Source: Cristatella mucedo | Lineage: Eukaryota; Bryozoa; Phylactolaemata; Cristatellidae | Assembly: GCA_009760855.2 (NCBI GenBank) | Contig: WPIO01000285.1 | Location: 86,501-97,500 of the forward strand | Direction of reading: 5' to 3' | Length of the DNA stretch: 11,000 bases | Shown: piece after piece, positions 1 through 8,061 of the stretch | Position numbering within the stretch: position 1 is the first letter of the stretch | Layout: each line of letters begins with the position of its first letter | Position numbers and translations under genes: made by a program | Notes under the pieces: model-generated | Databases searched by the model: none | The model's input: the letters and a program-made list of their open reading frames with translations, nothing else | Told to the model about the DNA's origin: nothing

Positions 1-785
1 GATTATTTAATAGGTGATACGAAGAGTAAAGAAAATGGCTATTATTCGTCAGAATGCACATTCAATTTCTTGCGTAGGCCATTGACGTAGACCGACTAGT
101 GCTGTGGGGGAAAATTATGGCAACCAGGCCGATTAAGATGAAGCCTGCACATATTACACGTACTAAAGCGACATTCGCCTGTTAAATTAGCTTTGGTGAG
201 GATTCTGCGTGCAAGCCAAGCGTCACTGCAGTTGCAGCATCATAACCGATCGTTAGCCGACTCCAGCGATTATCTCTTACACAAGTAGGATGAGTCAGTG
301 ACTACCGAACAAAAAGAGGTGAACGCCAGTCGATTCAACAGCCTCGCGTTTATATCGCGGCCGGCTCAGCCCAGAAGGCTGGGCGACCTTAAAAAGACAT
401 CTAAAGCAACGAAGAAGGAAACTCGCATCGATATGACACCGACTGCAGAACGATTACGAGCCGTCGAAGAGTCGATAGCACTTGTATTGGAAAGAAAAGC
501 ATCGATATCACAAAGAGGCGGCATTTCGCCGCCGCAGCCGCCATAGCGTGACGTCGATCGCGCCGGCGCTGCCGGCGCTGAAGGGCGCGAAGCAGTTCTT
601 TGGCGAAGCGCGACCGACTCGACGGTTACCGAACGAGACTTCGTTTCGATCGATCGACTTTCATCGGTCGAAACGACGAGACGATCGAGTATCACTTGCC
701 CTCAGCACCCCCTTGAGCTGCTCCTCCCGAGGCGACCGGTTTGTAAGGAGGCTCGGCAGCTCTGGGCAGCTTCCGGTGCATCGAA
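1..785 (-). other. Presumed 3' UTR and downstream flank, no gene recognised
   Basis: This lies downstream of the TGA of the minus-strand gene. No canonical AATAAA was seen on the minus strand. The only close variant is ATTAAA at 11-6, right at the window edge. Short open frames on both strands (for example plus 298-546) have no recognisable domain and no ATG start at their beginning. The stretch 535-700 is CpG- and GC-rich with many TCGA/CGATCGA tetramers. Polyadenylation is therefore unplaced. Confidence 0.35.
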
Positions 786-1096
786 TCACGCCTGGCCGCC
801 CAACGACGGCCGGCACAGCGAGCACACGGCGACGTCGCACGGCACGCAGGCGTTGCCGTGGGCAACGCTGTACATTTTTTGGCTGTCGCACTCTTTCACG
901 ATCGACTGGCCGTAGCTTGTGCAAAACATGTACTTCCTGCAGTCGCTCGGGTCGGCGACGAGCCCTGTCGGCTTGCCGGCGCAGGGATTCTGTACGGCTT
1001 CGTCGCCGAGACCAGCTTCGGCAGCTGTGGCTGCAGCTGCCACGCTGGACGTCGCCAATGGGGTCGCAAGCAACGTCGCCGCTCGGCCGCCCGGTC
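786..1096 (-). CDS. Last coding exon with second CBM14 chitin-binding domain and stop
   Basis: The exon encodes about 102 residues. An Ala-rich linker (ATSSVAAAATAAEAG) leads into a CBM14 domain from NPCAGKPTG to CDVAVCSLC, then a short tail RPSLGGQA and TGA at 788-786. The acceptor is CTTCACCAG/GA at 1097 behind a C/T-rich stretch. A second phase-1 acceptor (GGCTCAG/CC, exon from 1117) also stays open. Joined to the donor at 5117, either keeps the frame and gives SGAG-P-like linker sequence. There is no membrane segment or GPI-type hydrophobic tail, so the protein end is soluble. The open frame has no ATG near its beginning (it starts on TTG), which supports it being an internal-to-terminal exon and not a separate small gene. 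Confidence 0.7.
813..989 (-). other. CBM14 chitin-binding domain 2, eight-cysteine form
   Basis: Cysteine spacing is C-x13-C-x5-C-x10-C-x13-C-x2-C-x4-C-x2-C, almost the same as domain 1. The RKYMFC-TSYGQ aromatic core replaces LAYYLC-VNGQ. The C-terminal pattern CV-x-CD-x3-C-x-LC is identical in form in both domains, so they are duplicates of one module and not independent acquisitions. Confidence 0.85.
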
Positions 1097-1259
1097 CTGG
1101 TGAAGCAGCCGTCGAGGCTGAGCCACTCTCTGCTCCTCCACTTCGGCCGGTTGTCCGATGAGAGTGTGCTCGCTGCTGCTGCTGCAGCTGCGAATTCGGT
1201 GCATCTGAAACGATCAGCCAATCGGTCGCATCGCGTGGGTGACATAGAATTATCCGATT

Positions 1260-1347
1260 CGGTGCGCTGCCTCGCCACTCCTCGGCTTATGGCTGCCTCG
1301 CCACTCCTCGGCGAGGCAGCCATAAAGACGTGGCAGCCATAAAGACG
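1260..1347. repeat. Perfect 16-bp hairpin flanked by short tandem duplications
   Basis: The arms 1287-1302 and 1310-1325 (TTATGGCTGCCTCGCC and its exact reverse complement) enclose a 7-nt loop. CTGCCTCGCCACTCCTCGG occurs at 1267-1285 and again at 1293-1311. GGCAGCCATAAAGACG occurs at 1315-1330 and again at 1332-1347. Confidence 0.9.
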
Positions 1348-1359
1348 CGGCGGCAGCAG

Positions 1360-1381
1360 CCGCCGCCGCCGCCGCCGCCGC
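1360..1381. repeat. CCG microsatellite
   Basis: Seven CCG units lie beside the hairpin cluster, inside the large intron close to the last exon. Confidence 0.9.
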
Positions 1382-1726
1382 AAATGCCTACAAGACTACA
1401 GGGCGGCTGCGGCGGCTGCTGCTGCTTTGCAGCCCTTGCAGCCCGCGAGTTTTAGGCTGAGTGCAGAGGCCCGTGGCGGTGAGCAATGCGAGGAGGCTTA
1501 AAAAGATCGCGCGCTGAAATAACTCCTCCGGTTGGCGGCGCTCGGTCCTGCAGTCCGTCCGAAGGTCGAGTCGAGTGCACGTGACTTGGCTGAATCGGCG
1601 AGGCACCGAGTTAAGGAGAGGCTTGCAACGCTCTGAGTGAGGAGCAGCATCGTTCATGCAGCGGAAGTAGAGCACGAGGAACAATCACCGCCGCCGGCAG
1701 CCGGCACCAGAGAGCTGTCTGCATCG

Positions 1727-1795
1727 ATGACTCGAACCCACGACCTGCTTAGCAAAGTGCCTCCCACGCGTTAGATGCTCGCTCTGTGATTGGAT
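1727..1795 (-). mobile_element. tRNA-like fragment (SINE head or tRNA pseudogene)
   Basis: The minus strand carries GTGGGTTCGAGTC (plus 1729-1741), a B-box match. Upstream are CACTTTGCTAAGCAGGTC, resembling an anticodon arm, and GAGCGAGCATCTAACG, resembling a D arm. The T stem is not properly paired, so a working tRNA is unlikely. Confidence 0.45.
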
Positions 1796-1959
1796 GGCCC
1801 AAAACCTCCGGGGACAAAGAATTTCTAGTTAGATCGTAGAACGGGGCTGAGCAGCTCGCGTAGCTCAGTAGTCAGCTACTCCAGCTGACGTGTGCATGCA
1901 CGCGGAGATTAAAGTAAAGTGAAGATCTTAGCCGTACAAGCAGACAGGCCGGTTAGATA

Positions 1960-2087
1960 TAATTCATTTGTATAATGCCCCAAGAGAACTTAATCTCTAT
2001 CCAGCCACTTCACATACGCCGCGGGGCTCGAGCCCACGAACTCGGCTAGACCTTGGTCGAGCGCCTGAACCACTGGGCCAAATAAGA
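1960..2087 (-). mobile_element. tRNA-derived SINE with LINE-like 3' tail
   Basis: On the minus strand the head reads TTGGCCCAGTGGTTCAGGCG, an A-box-like start, and about 50 nt on has GTGGGCTCGAGCCCCG, a B-box-like stretch (plus 2023-2034). The tail GATAGAGATTAAGTTCTC, then GGGGCATTATACAAATG, matches the LINE 3' ends in this window. An RNA polymerase III promoter head plus a borrowed LINE tail is the usual make-up of a SINE mobilised by that LINE. Confidence 0.65.
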
Positions 2088-2207
2088 GAGATGTTTCGGT
2101 ATAAGACTTATAAGCCAGCCTGGCTTGCAGATTATTAAATGCCCGGTCTGGCCATGTAGGTGGAGCTGCCTCGGGTGCAGCAAGGCAGTCCTTTGCAGCA
2201 GCACCTG

Positions 2208-2319
2208 CCTTGCGACCTCTACCCTGCGACCTCTGCCCTGCATACTCTGCCCTGCGACTTCTGCCCTGCGACCTCTGCCTTGCATACTCTGCCCTGCGAC
2301 CTCTGCCACGCGACCTGCA
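2208..2319 (+). repeat. 14-bp minisatellite, 8 units
   Basis: Eight consecutive 14-nt units with consensus CCCTGCGACCTCTG fill this 112-nt stretch. Units 3 and 6 share the variant CATACTCTG, giving a 42-nt higher-order period. The last unit is diverged. Confidence 0.95.
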
Positions 2320-2386
2320 CGAACCCCCTTGATTTGCTTAAGATGCCTAAGGGTTCACGCGTGTGCACAACGTTGTGAGAAGAGCT

Positions 2387-2500
2387 AATATAATAATAAT
2401 AACAATGCACTTGATAAAGCGCCCTCAGAGAACTCAATCTCTTTCTAGGCGCTTCACATTTGCTGCGAAGGGAAATGCAATTGAATGGTGAGTAACATCA
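2387..2500 (-). mobile_element. LINE 3'-tail fragment with TTA repeat
   Basis: This stretch matches the tail of the minus LINE copy (3343-3462) nearly base for base: a TAA repeat, CACTTGATAAAGCGCCCT, GAGAACT-AATCTCT, TAGGCGCTT-ACATTTGC and AAATGCAATTGAATGGT. No coding part is attached, so it is either a very short 5'-truncated LINE insertion or the tail of a SINE that uses the same ending. Confidence 0.8.
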
Positions 2501-2504
2501 CGAT

Positions 2505-2640
2505 CCCGGGTCTTAGCGTAGGGAGAATATGCTGGGTCTTCAAAATCAAGGTCATGGGTTCGAGTCCTTCAGTGGGCGATTCGAGATTGCCCACAGCCAG
2601 AAGTTGTGATGGCTACCATGGCCCTCAAGACCATGAAGGC
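2505..2640 (+). mobile_element. tRNA-derived SINE fragment
   Basis: The plus strand has CTTAGCGTAGGGAG as a weak A box and GGTTCGAGTCC (2557-2567) as a clear B box. AGTGGGCGATTCGAGATTGC follows, the same body seen after the B box of the SINE at 8264-8450. It lies directly upstream of the plus LINE fragment and directly after a LINE tail, so three insertions are packed together here. Confidence 0.55.
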
Positions 2641-2654
2641 ACTATATCTACGAT

Positions 2655-3340
2655 GTTGTTAAATCAGCAAAACGACCACATCAGCTCCGCAATCAAGTCT
2701 GCCTACTTTCAGCTACAAAACATTGCTAAAAATTGGGCTTGTTTAGATAAGGATACCACGTCCAAGTTGGTCCGTGCATTTGTAACATTCCGTCTTGACT
2801 TTTGTAACTCACTGCTTGCTGGCCTACCGGCATGTGCAATCAGGCGATTACAGCTGGTGCAAAACTCGGCAGTTAGGCTTGTCTGTCGTGAGCATCGCAG
2901 TTGCCACATCACACCACTTCTCGCCGACCTGCACTGGCTACCAGTCAAGCAACGGATTGACTTCAAGGTTTTGTCGCTCACTTTTAGGTCACTTCATTTT
3001 TTTGCTCCAGCCTATCTGTCAGATCTACTGCCCCACCAGGCCAAGCAAGCATCGTACCACCCACTTTTCGGAATTCAACAGTTTACCAATACCTGGTACG
3101 AACCTTAAATCCTTTGGAGACCGTGTATTGAGTTTTATGCCCCCAAAGCCTGGAAATTCCTCCCGACTTGCGTCACAACATCCCCTGACTTGACCACATT
3201 AAAAAAGAACTTAAAAACACATATGTTTAGGACAGAATTTAGTGGGTCCCTGTGATTCGTCCTTCATTTGCATATGCATGCTGACACTGTGCATGCTGCC
3301 ACTAAGCACACTTGGATGCTGACCCCGTGCATGTTACCAA
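2655..3340 (+). mobile_element. CR1/L2-type non-LTR retrotransposon, 3' fragment (plus copy, degenerate)
   Basis: The translation shows the C-terminal end of a LINE reverse-transcriptase protein: LDFCNSLLAGLP, IRRLQLVQNSAVRLV, HITPLLADLHWLPVKQRIDF and APAYLSDLLPHQAK. This series of motifs is typical of CR1/L2-group elements. The copy is 5'-truncated (no endonuclease or catalytic FADD box in the window). Its frame is broken by a CAAG duplication at 3042-3049 that is absent from the neighbouring copy; the C-terminal part (NLKSFGDR, then LKTHMFRTEFSGSL) continues in other frames. It also lacks the terminal 130 nt of the 3' UTR that the opposite copy has. It cannot be active. Confidence 0.85.
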
Positions 3341-3342
3341 TA

Positions 3343-3872
3343 ACTAATAATAATAATAATAATATTTCACTTGATAAAGCGCCCTCGGAGAACTTAATCT
3401 CTCTCTAGGCGCTTTACATTTGCTGCAAAGTGAAATGCAATTGAATGGTAAGTAAAATCATGCTTGAAAAACAAACGAAATGAATAATATGGTTAGGGGT
3501 GACATGCACAGGGTCAGCATGCAAATGTGGTTAGTGGCAGCATGCACAGTGTCAGCACGCATAAGCACATCAAGGACGAATCACAGGCACCCACTAAATG
3601 CTGTCCTAAATAGGTGTGTTTTTAGGTTCCTTTTAAATGTGGTCAGGTCAGGAGATATTCTGACGCAGGTCGGGAGGGAGTTCCAGGCTTTGGGAGCATA
3701 TGAACTAAATGCACGGTCTCCAAAGGATTTAAGGTTTGTATGAGGTATTTCTAGACTGTTGGATTCCGAAAAGCGAGTGGTACGATGCTTGGCCTGATGG
3801 GGTAGTATATCTGACAGATAGGCTGGAGCCATAGAATGAAGGGACCTCTAAAAGTGAGCGACAAAACCTTGA
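3343..3872 (-). mobile_element. CR1/L2-type retrotransposon 3' end (minus copy) with complete 3' tail
   Basis: Read on the minus strand from 3872, this copy encodes APAYLSDILPHQAK, TNLKSFGDRAFSSYAPKAWNSLP and DLTTFKRNLKTHLFRTAFSGCL then a stop at 3581, in one unbroken frame. A 3' UTR follows, ending in GTAAAGCGCCTAGAGAGAG, GGGCGCTTTATCAAGTG and a TTA repeat. The 3' end with a TTA microsatellite is the normal terminus of this LINE type. It is strongly 5'-truncated, beginning at the TCAAGGTTTTGTCGC sequence that is at 2963 in the plus copy. Confidence 0.85.
3345..3363. repeat. TAA repeat at the junction of two LINE copies
   Basis: A TAA tract lies between the 3' end of the plus LINE fragment and the 3' terminus of the minus copy, and is the terminal repeat of the latter. 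Confidence 0.85.
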
Positions 3873-4274
3873 CTAGACAAACGTTGCAGGTATAAATGAG
3901 CAGTTCACTGCCTGTTGACTCGCTTCGTTGAGTCAGAGTTGTCCCATCTCGGAGGACATCGCTCCACCATCTTGCCACTTGACGGAAGTGTGCCATCTTT
4001 CCACGTGACGCGAGTGCACTATCCTTCGGCGTGACGGACTTTCTCGCTTTAATTAGTAGAGATTGACAGTTTGATTTTAACTGGCCTACCGGCAATGGCC
4101 AAGAAGGCCGCTGCATCGAGACACCGAGGCATGTCAAATCGAGGCAAAGTCATGACAAGTTGCAAGAGATTACTCCTGAGCTTTAATAATCGGTAACTAG
4201 ATGCCTCAGGTAACCGGTGCCTCAGATCTCGTAATCGGGCATCTGCGGTGCTGCTGTGTCCGATGCATTGTATA

Positions 4275-4338
4275 CCTCGTCCCAGGTAGATGAATCAATG
4301 TAGACGCCTCGTCCTAAGTAGATTAATCACGTTGACTG
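4275..4338 (+). repeat. 32-nt imperfect tandem duplication
   Basis: CCTCGTCCCAGGTAGATGAA and its next 12 nt are followed directly by a diverged second copy starting CCTCGTCCTAAGTAGATTAA. No coding potential was seen. Confidence 0.75.
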
Positions 4339-4738
4339 TTAAATATAGAGAGCTACACGAAAACGGACGAGGGTTTCAGCTTGTCTGTGAGCATTCTTGA
4401 TTTAGCTCTGCCCATGCAGACAGCTGCTGCCACTGACTGAAATGCCTGCTTGAACCGATGCAGCTTTTACGCCTCGTTTGCCATGCTTCGAGGGGCCAAG
4501 AGCTCTACTTGTAACTGTAATGCGTCGGCAACTACTGACACTAGTCACTGGTGCCGTGTTTGTGGCAGACTCCTCCGTGTAGCTCAGAGCAGCTGCCCAC
4601 TCTTGAGCTGTCTTGCACTTTTGCTTTGCACTCTTTGCACTCTTGTTCTGCTGTTCATCACCGTCAGCCGTCACACTTACGATATCTCGAGCCGCAGGCA
4701 TAGCTATACGACTGCACAGCCATATAACTATGCATAGC

Positions 4739-4740
4739 TA

Positions 4741-4773
<33 letters not shown>

Positions 4774-4780
4774 ATATATA
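4739..4780. repeat. TA microsatellite
   Basis: An almost pure TA dinucleotide tract with a few TTTA interruptions, in the large intron. Confidence 0.95.
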
Positions 4781-4845
4781 CAACTTCCGGTAGCTCAGCA
4801 GCTCACTCGGTCGCCAGGATTTCTTACCCGATTGCATGTCACTTA
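4781..4845 (+). mobile_element. tRNA-like SINE head fragment
   Basis: CTTCCGGTAGCTCAGCAGCT contains a good A box (TAGCTCAGCAG, 4791-4801) just after the TA repeat. No B box follows at the expected distance, so it is a truncated or decayed piece. A similar A-box-only stretch, GCGTAGCTCAGTAGTCAG, sits at about 1857-1874. Confidence 0.35.
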
Positions 4846-5116
4846 GCCACGAGCGTAAGCTGAATAGCGGCTTCGCATGCGCTCAGCTTTGACGGCATTC
4901 GGCCCATCGTATTCCCCCATCCACGGCTCCCTCCGCATCGCACTGCCTGCCACTTCCGGTCAAGCAGCCGATGCAAAGCAAAGTCGAAGCCATACAATGC
5001 ACGTCCAACGACGAACGTGCAGCTATTACGAATTCCGACAAACGGAAAAAGTCACTGATTTTAAGACAAAATCTAAAAGCCGGCAGCACGTGACGCACGT
5101 GACGCACAGCGCATAC

Positions 5117-7242
5117 CTGCACCGGAAAAGCTTCTGACTGCTGCTGTCGTCGCCGTCTGCGATGCAGCCCCGATGCCTCGGAAGCTTCCGGGCGAGCTGG
5201 CGCTCGAGTAGCCGGCCAGCTCCGAGCGAGGCTGCTCCGTGCCGGCTCCCCGGGCGGCTTTCTCGACGAGAGCGGCCGGCCGCGAGGCGGGTAAGTCGGC
5301 ATCACCGGCTCGCTCTCTGCGGCCGGTCGCGCACAGGCGGCACTTGGACGGATCGCAGGCGACGCACGTGTTGCCGTTGAAGTAGTTGCCCTGATTGCAC
5401 GGCACATGCACAATCTGCCCGTTGACGCACAGGTAGTAGGCTAGGCAGTTCGCGGTGTTGGCTCGCAGGCTGTTCTCGCCGGGGCCACAGGGCAGAACGG
5501 CGGCGGCGGCTGCTGCACTGCCTGAGTTGCCGGAGTCGGCGGAGGTGCCGCCGGCCGACGCAGCAGCCGAAACGGTGCTCGCGACCACGTCGAGAGACGC
5601 CGACCGAGTGGTGGGTAGCGGTGTTGCTGCCGAGGTCGTGAGCGCAGCGCTCGTTGCTGCAACCGGCAGTGAGGGGGCAGCGGCGATGCTCGAGCTCAAA
5701 GCGCCGCCGCTGCCAAGGCAATCAGCATCACTCGGTGCCAAGGAGGAGCTCGGCATCGCGCTCGACGTCATCGTCGTCCCGAGTGCCGCAGCCGAGACCG
5801 CTAGCGTAGCGCTGCTCGGCTGCTGCTGCTGCTGCCACTGCTGCCCAGATGGCAGCTGCCTCGACGCCGGGCTAACGTCGGCGACCGCGGTGAAGCGATC
5901 GGGCGCTGGCACTGCAGTGCTTGCCACCGCCGATGGCCATGCGCCGGCCGTCGGAGATGTGCTGCCTGCTGCGGGCACCGTGTCGGCGATCTGTCGTGCC
6001 GACACAGCAGCGGTCAACGTTGGCGCCCGGGAAGACGATGGAGGCGCCGACGATCGGGCGATGGGAGGCGTCTGTGTGTCGGCCATCTCGAGCAGCCGAG
6101 CAGCCGTCGAGGCGGCGGTGACGGCCACCTCGAATGCAGCGCTGACAGCGGAGCCGATCTGAGTGGCCGGCTGGCTTTGTACAGTCGTCGGCGTTTCAAG
6201 CAGAGCGTGCGACGGCTCAGGCAATGGCTCAGGCGATGGCACTGCTGCTGCTGCAAGTGTCGGCGCGCTCCGTGAGCTTGCCTCAGCCGCCCGTGCGCTG
6301 GTCGCTGGTAGCCACGGCGGCTGCGACGGCTGCTGTGCCGAGGTTACAGCCGTAGCTACTGTTGTTGCTGCTGCGGCCGGGCTTGGCAGGCCGACGTCAG
6401 TGGAGGCCGAAGGGGGATCTGTCGAAGCGACAGTCGGGGAGTGGCCTGCTGGCGCGTTGCTTCCGTTGCTGCAGCTCGTTAATTGAGCAGCGGTTACAGA
6501 GAGGTCGCTGGTGACGTTGGCGTCGGCACTGACGCCAGCAGCAGCAGCAGCAGTGGCGTACGGTTGCGTATAGAGGCCAGTCAGTAACGACCGAGGCTGG
6601 GCAGCAGGCGAGATAAGAGGAGGATCGCTGCTGCTGCTGCTTCTGCTGTTTCCGCTACTGACATCGTTGCTGCCGTTGTACATGCCGGCGACAGTGCCGG
6701 TAGTCGAGACGACGGCTGTGATGAGCGTACTTTCGCCGATGCCTACCACCGAAGCGGCCACCGAAGTTGACCTTGGTCCGGTCGGAGCAAGCGACGCAGG
6801 CAAGCCGTCGGTGATGACGTCGGTGATTTCGGCGTCGATCCCAGACTGTCTCGTTTCGCTCGAATGGCGCACGGCTGGCTCGGTGGTGGCGATCGCGGTC
6901 GCGACACTCGCAGCCATCGTCGCCGATGCCAACCCTGCAGAGATCGCAAGATCTGCCGGCACCGAGGTGGCAGACGAAGCTGCCGCCACTGCCGCCACTG
7001 CAGCAGCTAGCGTTGCATTCGGGCTGCCTGATGCTGCGGTGGAACGATCGGCGGCTGCCGAGGCAGCAGACACCGGCATCCCATGCCCAGCCGACGGCGG
7101 CGTTCCGGTCGGTCCAGCGGTAGCAGAGAGGCATGCGGTCGCGGTGCCATGGGCAGACAATCCTCGCACCATGCAAGCATTGCTGCCACTGCTGCTCGTC
7201 GACGTCACAGTCAGCGTCGTCATCGACCGCGGCGCTGCGGTG

Positions 7243-7285
<43 letters not shown>

Positions 7286-7318
7286 GTGGCCTCCGACGAT
7301 CGATGCTGCTGCTGCTGG
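5117..7318 (-). CDS. Large exon: polyGln, mucin-like Ser/Thr/Ala-rich region and first CBM14 domain
   Basis: This 2,202-nt exon encodes about 734 residues. It begins with four serines, an Arg-rich patch and a run of glutamines from the CAG repeat. Some 500 residues of Ser/Thr/Ala/Pro-rich sequence follow, with few charges and few aromatics, typical of an O-glycosylated mucin stalk. A peritrophin-type chitin-binding domain lies at 5495-5331, followed by a linker of about 70 residues (ATGRRERAGD...SFSGAG). The donor is GTGCAG/GTATGC at 5117/5116, phase 1. The proposed acceptor is CGGCTCAG/CC at 7319. An ATG at 7223 opens the same frame and overlaps the stop of the previous open frame as ATGA, so an independent 716-residue start is formally possible. 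It lacks a signal peptide, which makes that unlikely for a chitin-binding protein. Confidence 0.7.
5331..5495 (-). other. CBM14 (peritrophin-A type) chitin-binding domain 1, eight-cysteine form
   Basis: The domain runs from LPCGPGENSL to CDPSKCRLC. Cysteine spacing is C-x13-C-x5-C-x9-C-x10-C-x2-C-x4-C-x2-C. The aromatic core LAYYLC-VNGQ and the NYFNGNTC segment are the CBM14 hallmarks that hold chitin (N-acetylglucosamine) oligomers. Canonical CBM14 has six cysteines in three disulfides. Here cysteines 6 and 8 are additional and may form a fourth bond. The domain lies near the C-terminal end of the big mucin exon. Confidence 0.85.
7243..7284. repeat. TGC/GCA trinucleotide repeat, 14 units, in coding sequence
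   Basis: Fourteen uninterrupted TGC units on the plus strand read on the minus (coding) strand as polyGln in the frame of the large CBM14 exon, or as polySer in the frame carried over from the preceding exon. The proposed splice at 7407-7319 selects polyGln. Confidence 0.95.
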
Positions 7319-7407
7319 CTGAGCCGAGGCTGTAGCAGCAGCAATCGAGGCGAGCCCTGCGGCCGTGGCCACCGGAAGTCCGAGCAGCGGGAAACCGTTG
7401 CGCTCAC

Positions 7408-8061
7408 CTCGGTTTGTAAATTGCGAAGACGGCGGCGGCAACGACGCCACATCAAAGGTGACGACAGATTTCATGCTGGCTTGGGCTCCCGTGGTTGACG
7501 GCGCCGCCGAGCCGTCGCCAGGATCCGGAGCCGAGACATCGCCCCGTCGTCGCTGGCCGAGCTCCGGCGGCACTGGAGACGTCGAGACAGTGAAGACACT
7601 GGACACTGGAGACGCTGAGAGAGATGGCGGTGACGGCGAGCCGTCGGCGCTAGTGGGCCGCAACTCTTTGGAAGCCGCTGCCGAAGGCGCTGTCAGCACC
7701 GCCGTGTCACTAGCAACGGTCGAAGCGGCGTCACGACTCCCGGCTCGCTCTGCAACGGGCAGTGCCGTCGCCCTGCCAGCCCTGTGACCCTCTTCCGGCA
7801 TTGTGCTGCTGACGTCGGCTCGTTTGTCGGCTGCCCGCTCGTCCGGCTCGGTTGCATTAGCCGAGAAATCAGAATTTCCTGACCACATATGCTGCTGCTG
7901 CTTACTGTCGTCGACTGAACTGAGATACGTGGGATACGTGCTGCCGTCAGCAGTGGAGACAGCCGCCGTCGAGTAGCCCTTGACTCCCTGGGGTACCGGC
8001 TGGCTGCGCTTCTCGTCGACTTCCTCAACTGCAGGCGAGGCTGTGCGTGCGACATCCACAT
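7408..8061 (-). CDS. Exon: Ser/Thr/Pro/Ala-rich mucin-like region
   Basis: This exon encodes about 218 residues with no recognisable fold. It starts with an acidic/basic stretch (DVDVARTASPAVEEVDEKR), passes through Ser/Thr/Tyr-rich sequence with an N-glycosylation sequon (NAT), a charged segment around EPDERAADKRAD, and a Pro/Ser/Thr-rich part (SPSPPSLSASPVSSVF) of the kind that is O-glycosylated in mucins, and ends near SQFTNRG. The acceptor is GGTTGGCAG/AT at 8062. The donor is CGAG/GTGAGC at 7408/7407, an excellent match that falls exactly in phase 1. The reading frame can be followed past this donor to a TGA at 7222-7220, adding about 60 residues that end in 13 serines. That longer version would end translation there, which is why the splice at 7408 is preferred. 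Confidence 0.55.

Larger units (their letters stand above)
1097..5116 (-). other. Large repeat-filled intron between the two CBM14 exons
   Basis: The intron is about 4.0 kb, phase 1, with donor CAG/GTATGC at 5116 and acceptor CACCAG at 1097. It contains a hairpin and CCG repeat (1260-1381), tRNA-like SINE fragments, a 14-bp minisatellite, two LINE 3' ends in opposite orientation and a TA repeat, all listed separately. The stretch 3880-4735 shows no gene. Its only visible structure is a 32-nt imperfect duplication at 4275-4338. The stretch 4850-5116 shows nothing recognisable. Confidence 0.6.

Noticed and set aside
482-1342. Plus-strand 286-codon open frame
   Set aside because: It is Arg/Ser-rich with no domain, begins without ATG, and lies opposite the CBM14 exon; composition explains it.
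2205-2320. CRISPR-like array
   Set aside because: The units are head-to-tail 14-mers without unique spacers, in an animal-type intron: a minisatellite.
1727-2567. Functional tRNA genes
   Set aside because: B boxes are present but acceptor stems and proper T or anticodon stems are missing, and the elements carry SINE bodies or LINE-like tails.
5455-7787. Long plus-strand open frames (5455-6162, 6667-7335, 7365-7787) opposite the mucin exons
   Set aside because: They are Ala/Val/Gly-rich mirror translations of GC-rich Ser/Thr/Ala codons, with no domain. The minus strand carries the clear CBM14 domain, so these are shadows.
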